DNA of 64,000 nt from Stereocaulon alpinum (Eukaryota; Ascomycota; Lecanoromycetes; Lecanorales; Stereocaulaceae). The notes beneath the pieces were generated by a model, which saw nothing but the letters and a program-made list of their open reading frames with translations, had not been told where the DNA came from and ran no database searches. Of the stretch, positions 59,201 to 64,000 are shown piece after piece (the stretch's first letter is position 1; every line of letters starts with the position of its first letter). The stretch covers positions 124,001 to 188,000 of the forward strand of contig JAEUBA010000053.1 in assembly GCA_018257865.1 (NCBI GenBank). Reading direction: 5' to 3'. The translations under genes were made by a program, and so were the position numbers.

Positions 59201-59843
59201 CGATGCCGACGAGCGCTATTCGGCCTTGTTGAACGGACATGTCGTCCGTGATCTTGGCAAGGACATCTTCTCGACCAACAAACAGACTGTCACGTGGAAA
59301 CGGAACCATGAAGATAGCCTTCCGTTGAGGCGGCTGAGAAGATGTAGGCGTGGCGTTTGATGTCAGGGACTGGTTAGCACTGCTAGCAGCGACGACTCTA
59401 CTCAATTCCGCTGTAGCTGTAGCTTGATGAAGGGTTAGAACACTAATGTTCCGGTCGAGATGAGAGATAGTCCGTTGTATATCCTTGTCATAGGCGAGGC
59501 TTTTGAATGCAAAGGCCCTTCTTTGCCAGCTCGAGGCCCCCGTTGGAGGGATTATCTTCGTTAGAATCCCATCGAGCTTTAGCACAGCTTGCTTACAGTC
59601 CTTCATGACGGTCTGAAGAGCCTTAGCGGTGGGCTCGCTGACAAGCTCATCCTGTGCTTGCTCCTGGATGCGTTTGACGGCATTCAAAATCAATGGAAGT
59701 TGAACCTTGATCGGTTTTAGGTTGCCAGATAAGTCCTGGCTGTTGGATTGGAACTCGTTCAAGCGAGCAGCTACTTTGCCACTGAAGTCGAGAAGTTGAA
59801 GTATAGATGAAGCCAAGCCAATTGCAGCCACTGCTTCTGCCAT
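56205..59843 (-). CDS. NLR-like receptor: SesA-type N-terminus, NB-ARC, TPR repeats
   Basis: Two exons: 59843-57457 and 57339-56205; 1173 residues. The intron (57340-57456, 117 nt) has GTATGT and TTCAG ends and joins SDI to IQVMSYLGS in frame. The N-terminus (about 1-150; MAEAVAAIGLASSILQLLDF, LNEFQ) resembles the SesA/HeLo-like effector or signalling domains placed in front of fungal STAND proteins. The NTPase core has PFPRDSLFVGRED, the P-loop GIGGVGKSQIAIEY (about residue 215) and Walker B LMVLDNADD (about 290), with the NB-ARC helical parts to about 500. The rest consists of tandem TPR-like repeats (about 560-1130; for example AEDIYHRVLDIRRQRLG). Such proteins are thought to detect non-self and trigger incompatibility or defence reactions. 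All catalytic motifs look intact. TPR copies are divergent, not the near-identical kind of fast-evolving receptors. Confidence 0.9.
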
Positions 59844-61374
59844 TGAGAGAAGCCCTAGAGAGTTTAGAAGTGCATATGTTGAATGAATGTGCGCGAGAAG
59901 TGGGGGGAGGTTACGTCTCGTACGAGAATGTCAGCGGTCTTGGCATGTTATCTCGTCCTGAACATCGACTATTGTTGTATCCTTTATGCTACGAACCAAT
60001 TGACTCTGGGGACAAACTCATAGAATCGCCCAGGTTTTTCTTAGGCGGCTGAGTTCAATGTATTTTGATAGAAGTAAATAAAGATACGACTACAACTCAT
60101 TCCGAGATCGCGTGTGGAAGTGTTTCCGCCCCTAAGCTAAACCCTAAGCCGACCCTCCAGCTGCCTTGACGTTGAAAGGTGATATGTAGCACACAGCAAT
60201 AAGGATGGGTTATGCAGCACTTTTGCTAGTATGGTGTATCTAAGAAAAGGTGCTACCGAAAACTGCTAACTAGTAGGCGCTGAGGTCATCAGTAGTGCCT
60301 TGGCGGTTTGGCGGGCTTGGCGGAGTTCACCCCAACAACGTTGTGCCTAGGCTGTCCTAGGGCCTTCTCTAGGGTCATCCTCTAGGCCGGAGCACTCAAA
60401 GCTCTACGTATCATCGATTACTGATCGATACTCTATCAGAATTAGACAGTCCAAGCAGCGTTAGCAAGGTCCAAACGGGCTCTAGACCTTTATCACGAAT
60501 ACTTAAGAAAGTAGTATCATACTTGTTAGCCTGATCCTTGATATTGTTGGAGGAAATGATAGCACTGGAAGTAGAGGATGAAGTAAAAACTATCGAACAA
60601 GCACGCAATTGAGGGCCACAAGAATGAAAGTAAGTCCAACTAGACACATTTCACCCGAAGTCACTCTACCGGTAATTCCAGGCACCCAAAACACGGCACT
60701 CCAATAGGGAGAATCGGATGCAAATCTTCGCCGTGCTTTCCGACTCTCGTCTATTCAGACACGTCACGGATACGCCTGTCAACCCCTTCTTCTATGATAT
60801 CGCTTCTGTGTATGAGCCATCCAAGCTTGACATTATCCAACACCTCAAAACGGCCCAAGCCCTCCTGCATGATTCTACCATTCATGGGTGGCTACTTTAT
60901 TGTCAAAGGCTCGAGCGCTATTTCTACAGAAGGATCCAGCCCGAGGATGACCACGAGGCTGCTTAGGAATATTCGCCCCCAAGCTGGTCACACCCACCAA
61001 CGGGCTACTCACAAGGCTGAAGCCCGTGGATCCTGCAAATCTCGATCCCCAGAATCTGTGGGCTCAAGGCCTGGAGCATGGGCTCCAAGTATCTTCCTTG
61101 GGGGTTTATAGGTTCAAATCCTACGAGTCTCCCAACAGTGGGTTTGACCAGTTGGGCCATGAACCCTTGTAGGCTGCTCCGGCTGTTGTCACCAACTCTC
61201 ATCTAGCACCCCTGTCCGATTTACCAATACCTCTGACATTTGGAATTCAGCGGTTTGTGCATTGCACTTTATTATATATACCCTGTAGACTGCATTTCTA
61301 TCATGCCACATTGTTCCATTATAGCTTGCTTTTTGTCCTGTGCTCCGGGCTTTCCTGCACTTTATCCCAATCCA
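59844..61374. other. Intergenic region with possible gene remnant
   Basis: Holds the NLR promoter and the 3' flank of the phytase gene. A possible decayed coding fragment at 60718-61110 is listed separately. Short CCTAGG-type repeats lie at about 60345-60395. A sequence at 61111-61121 matches a tRNA B box but no cloverleaf can be drawn. Confidence 0.5.
60718..61110 (+). pseudogene. Possible frameshifted coding remnant, family unknown
   Basis: From the ATG at 60718 the frame reads residues with protein-like composition and C/G-ending codons (VNPFFYDIASVYEPSKLDII) for about 60 codons. Near 60885 the next frame takes over with similar quality (GGYFIVKGSSAISTEG) and runs to a TAG at about 61110. 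This pattern suggests one coding sequence with a one-base shift. I recognise no family, and chance cannot be excluded. Confidence 0.22.
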
Positions 61375-63304
61375 TCACGTTGCTGTAGGCTGAGGCGCCC
61401 CATTCGTGATGGACCCATACGGCACAGCTGGGTACTTGCCGTTGCAGGCATAGTCGTAATTCGCGGTGGCAAGCGATTGCTGTTGAATAGTGATGAAGGT
61501 CTGTAACTCGCACCACCCATCAGTTCTGTTACCGCAGGCTGGGAAGCTTGCACCGAGCGGAAGAGTGCGTTGGTTGATGATGAAATGTACGTAGGAAGTT
61601 GGCGGCCCAGATGTGTAAGCAGTGGGGCCCACTTCAGTGCGGTTCGCCGCTACGGGTTGTGGTGCTTTGATAATCTCGATATCGAGACGGGCAGCAAAAC
61701 TCTGCAAGTGAGAGACAATGAGCGATCGATTTGGATTGATCGCTGTTGGGGAAAGCAGGGGAGCGAATTGGGTCAGACCGAATGCGGTCAAGATGGCAGC
61801 AATATTCGTGTCATGACTGAAGTCAAAGTAGAGAGTCTGATTTAGCGGGAAGGTCACTGTACTATTATCGAGTGTGATATTGTCCTGCGCGGTGGCACTG
61901 GTTATAGTGTGGTTGGTCAACCTGGCCAGGACTTCTTCGACGTATCCAATTCCAACCGCGCGACCTGTTGGTGATTGGAAGTAATAGCCCCCAGCGAAAT
62001 TAATGTCGATAGAGTATTCGAATCCCTGCCACTCCTCGTAGGTGAATAGATCACAGAAAGCTGAATAGCCGAAGGCTACAGTTTCATAGGGGCAAAGTGT
62101 TTGCACACTACGGGACTCACATTAGCAAGACGCCAGATAACACCTATTTGGAGAGACGTACTTGTAGACTTTCGCAATAGTCCAGTCGAAGCTCGGAGAC
62201 AGTGCGTTGAATCGAGCTGTTGCGTTCTTCAAGTAAATGTTCTCCCAGACCACGGAAGCGTTGACGCCCCCTTGGGAAACTGCCAGATTGGAGTTGTTGC
62301 AGTTGAAATAGCCAGCCAAGCTGTTATTGAATCCAGGCTGTTCAATGATGAGCTCCAAAGTAGCGTTGTCTGTCCACCTGAGACCGAAAAATCCAGCCAT
62401 GAAGTATTCCGCGCTCTTCAACATGCGGTCTTGGGTGGTAGTCCTTGCAATAATTTTGGTGCTCGTATCATAGAGATGACCATAGTCGTAGTAATGTAAG
62501 ACACCAGAATCAAACATCTCTTGTCGCCCAACCGGCACCAGAATCTCCCTTCCAAGCCCGTATGAGTAGCTGTTCAAGAAGGAGAGGGCGCCAGTAAAGT
62601 TGGCTGTTCCATTGGCAGCAATCGCACTCAAAGTTGTTCCAATCTCTTGTGCTGCCGCCCCAGTGGTTGGATAACGGCTACCGTGGCGGTGAAGCATATG
62701 GACCTGGCTAATGTTGGCACCAGCTGGTAGAGGATATTCGTTGACACCAAAACCGGTCGGATTTGGGAAGTAGGGGCTCAATTGGCCCATAAGCTGGAAA
62801 ATGCTTGCATTGTTTGTATTTCCAACAATCGGTAAAGCTGTCTCGAGGGGCGTATTGGGAACAAAGGATCTGGATGCACCGAAAGGGGCTGGATTGGTCT
62901 CGGCAAGGAACGGTACTCTACCAGTGGCAGTTGGACCTTGGATCTCGATTAGTGCTGGACTCTAGATCCGTTTGAGTGTATAGAAGCTTACCCGCAAAGA
63001 TCTCAGGGGTAGTCTGAAAGTACTGCGGGACTGTGGTAGTGCTGCTGCTGCTCGCGGTAGTTGTCGCTCGCTTCTCAAACCAGGCAGCGCGGACCAGGCT
63101 GAGCGTAGTCACTAACAGGAGCACTGAGGAGACCATTGTGAAAATGACGATCTGAATCGTCGAGTGGCGGCGAGATGTGCTCTGGTCCGGTAGTGGCTCA
63201 GCCTTGCAATCCTCTGTCCATGGAGAGAGTGATTGAGTCAAGTCCTCGAGAGCGACTCCCTCGGGACTGTCGAGCTTCTTGTATGTGTAAGCCGTGTTTG
63301 CCAT
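61375..63304 (-). CDS. Histidine acid phosphatase (phytase-like), membrane-anchored
   Basis: Three exons: 63304-62992, 62936-62162 and 62107-61375; 606 residues. An ATG at 63331 is in frame 9 codons upstream, but its context is poor, while ACAATGGC at 63304 is good. Residues about 45-75 (IVIFTMVSSVLLLVTTLSLV) form a single membrane segment after a cytosolic, acidic N-terminus, so the enzyme is probably a type II membrane protein, or released by cleavage; classical fungal phytases instead have a cleaved signal peptide. The catalytic motif RHGSRYP (about residue 187) and the proton-donor HD in FSHDTN (about 458) are present. Many Asn-x-Ser/Thr sites and paired cysteines fit an extracellular domain. 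Members release phosphate from phytate or other phosphomonoesters. Introns of 55 and 54 nt have CTAAT branch sites and keep frame. Confidence 0.93.
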
Positions 63305-64000
63305 TGTGAGCTCTTGTTTCCTTTTCGTCATACATAATAGCCCACGTGTTGCTGCAATTCGCCATCATTGAGCGATCTCATGCGGTCGTGCAAGGTACGC
63401 CTGCCTGGGTTGCTGTTGGTGCCTGCATCTGGCCATGGTGATGACGCGAGTAAGCCGTCCGGGGCGGGGTTCGGAGATAGAATGTTGGGGGTGGGAACCC
63501 AATCAGAGTACCGATGTGGAAGGTGTGTACCTCTAGAGCTGCGAGTCTCAGAGTAGTGCAAGTCTGCACCGTTAGACAAGTATTGCGAAGTTTTTGAGTC
63601 TGAACTTGATGATAAGTAAGGTATTAATTATTCATTGAAGACAAAGGTTTGGGTGTGTAAAGTTCTTGGTAGACGCAGCTCTGGGCCATTGACCGCCGGG
63701 ACTGTTTCAGGAACCCGCAAGCTTGTAATTTCTACTGGGTCAAGTGTCCGCGCAATTGTAATGCTTCTTTTACCATTGGCGCGCCGAACATGTGTGTTAT
63801 TGCAAGGCCCATGACTCTCAATTCAGTGCAATCCGCTCATTGTGAGTCCTAGTTGGAGGAGATTTCGCGACACAGAAGGATTCACCCCCCCTCAACTTGT
63901 CCAGCCGCCCTGGATAGCACCGCTTGAGTCGGTTCTGGGTGCTCGGGCTCGCAGACTCTCTAAGGCGCCCTGATAACTTGATAGGTTTGACAATTGAGGG
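63305..64000. other. Upstream flank of the phytase-like gene
   Basis: Promoter region reaching the right edge of the window. The only frames are short and overlapping. No phosphate-response motif could be called with confidence. Confidence 0.55.

Noticed and set aside
61045..61130. Possible tRNA (GGTTCAAATCC matches the B box)
   Set aside because: No 5' partner exists for the acceptor stem, the T-stem has a mismatch, and no convincing D-arm or anticodon arm can be drawn.

Overview
The window is nuclear DNA of a filamentous ascomycete (Pezizomycotina). Genes carry short introns (about 50-130 nt) with GT..AG ends and CTAAC-type branch sites. They include families typical of this group: an NsdD-type GATA factor, a SesA/NB-ARC/TPR receptor and a secreted alpha-galactosidase. 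I cannot fix the class or species. I support 16 protein genes, one cut by the left edge, and see no rRNA, convincing tRNA, CRISPR or intact transposon. Exon boundaries were deduced by eye from splice signals, frame continuity and protein family fit.

Left part (1-20 kb): the 5' end of a GH27 alpha-galactosidase (minus); an intronless phosphoinositide phospholipase C (minus); a formate/nitrite transporter (minus) whose second exon does not stay in frame; a gene-poor stretch; a Q/P/S-rich protein of unknown role (plus); a leucine-rich-repeat protein resembling fungal Mhp1-type proteins (minus).

Middle (20-35 kb): ribosomal protein uL18/L5 (minus), an amino acid permease (plus), coatomer epsilon (minus), a PSD2-type phosphatidylserine decarboxylase (plus) and kinetochore protein Dsn1/Mis13 (plus). 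Coatomer epsilon and the decarboxylase are divergent and share a 538-bp promoter region.

Right part (35-64 kb): the nsdD-like developmental regulator stands alone between a 6.6-kb and a 4.1-kb gene-free flank. The upstream flank holds a cluster of a repeated, unexplained motif. After it come a paxillin-like LIM protein (minus), inositol-3-phosphate synthase (plus), an RPA1/MEIOB-like OB-fold protein (plus), a SesA-NB-ARC-TPR NLR-like receptor (minus) and a membrane-anchored histidine acid phosphatase/phytase (minus).

Functionally the window mixes housekeeping (translation, COPI, kinetochore), inositol and phospholipid metabolism (phospholipase C, PSD2, inositol phosphate synthase, phytase), development (nsdD) and non-self recognition (NLR). 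Apart from the shared promoter I see no operon-like or biosynthetic-cluster logic. The most unusual signals are two GC-AG introns in neighbouring genes, a one-base frame break in the transporter, an exon consisting only of the ATG of the L5 gene, the coding micro-exon and uORF of nsdD, and the motif cluster upstream of nsdD. I did not find a clear new multi-gene system.
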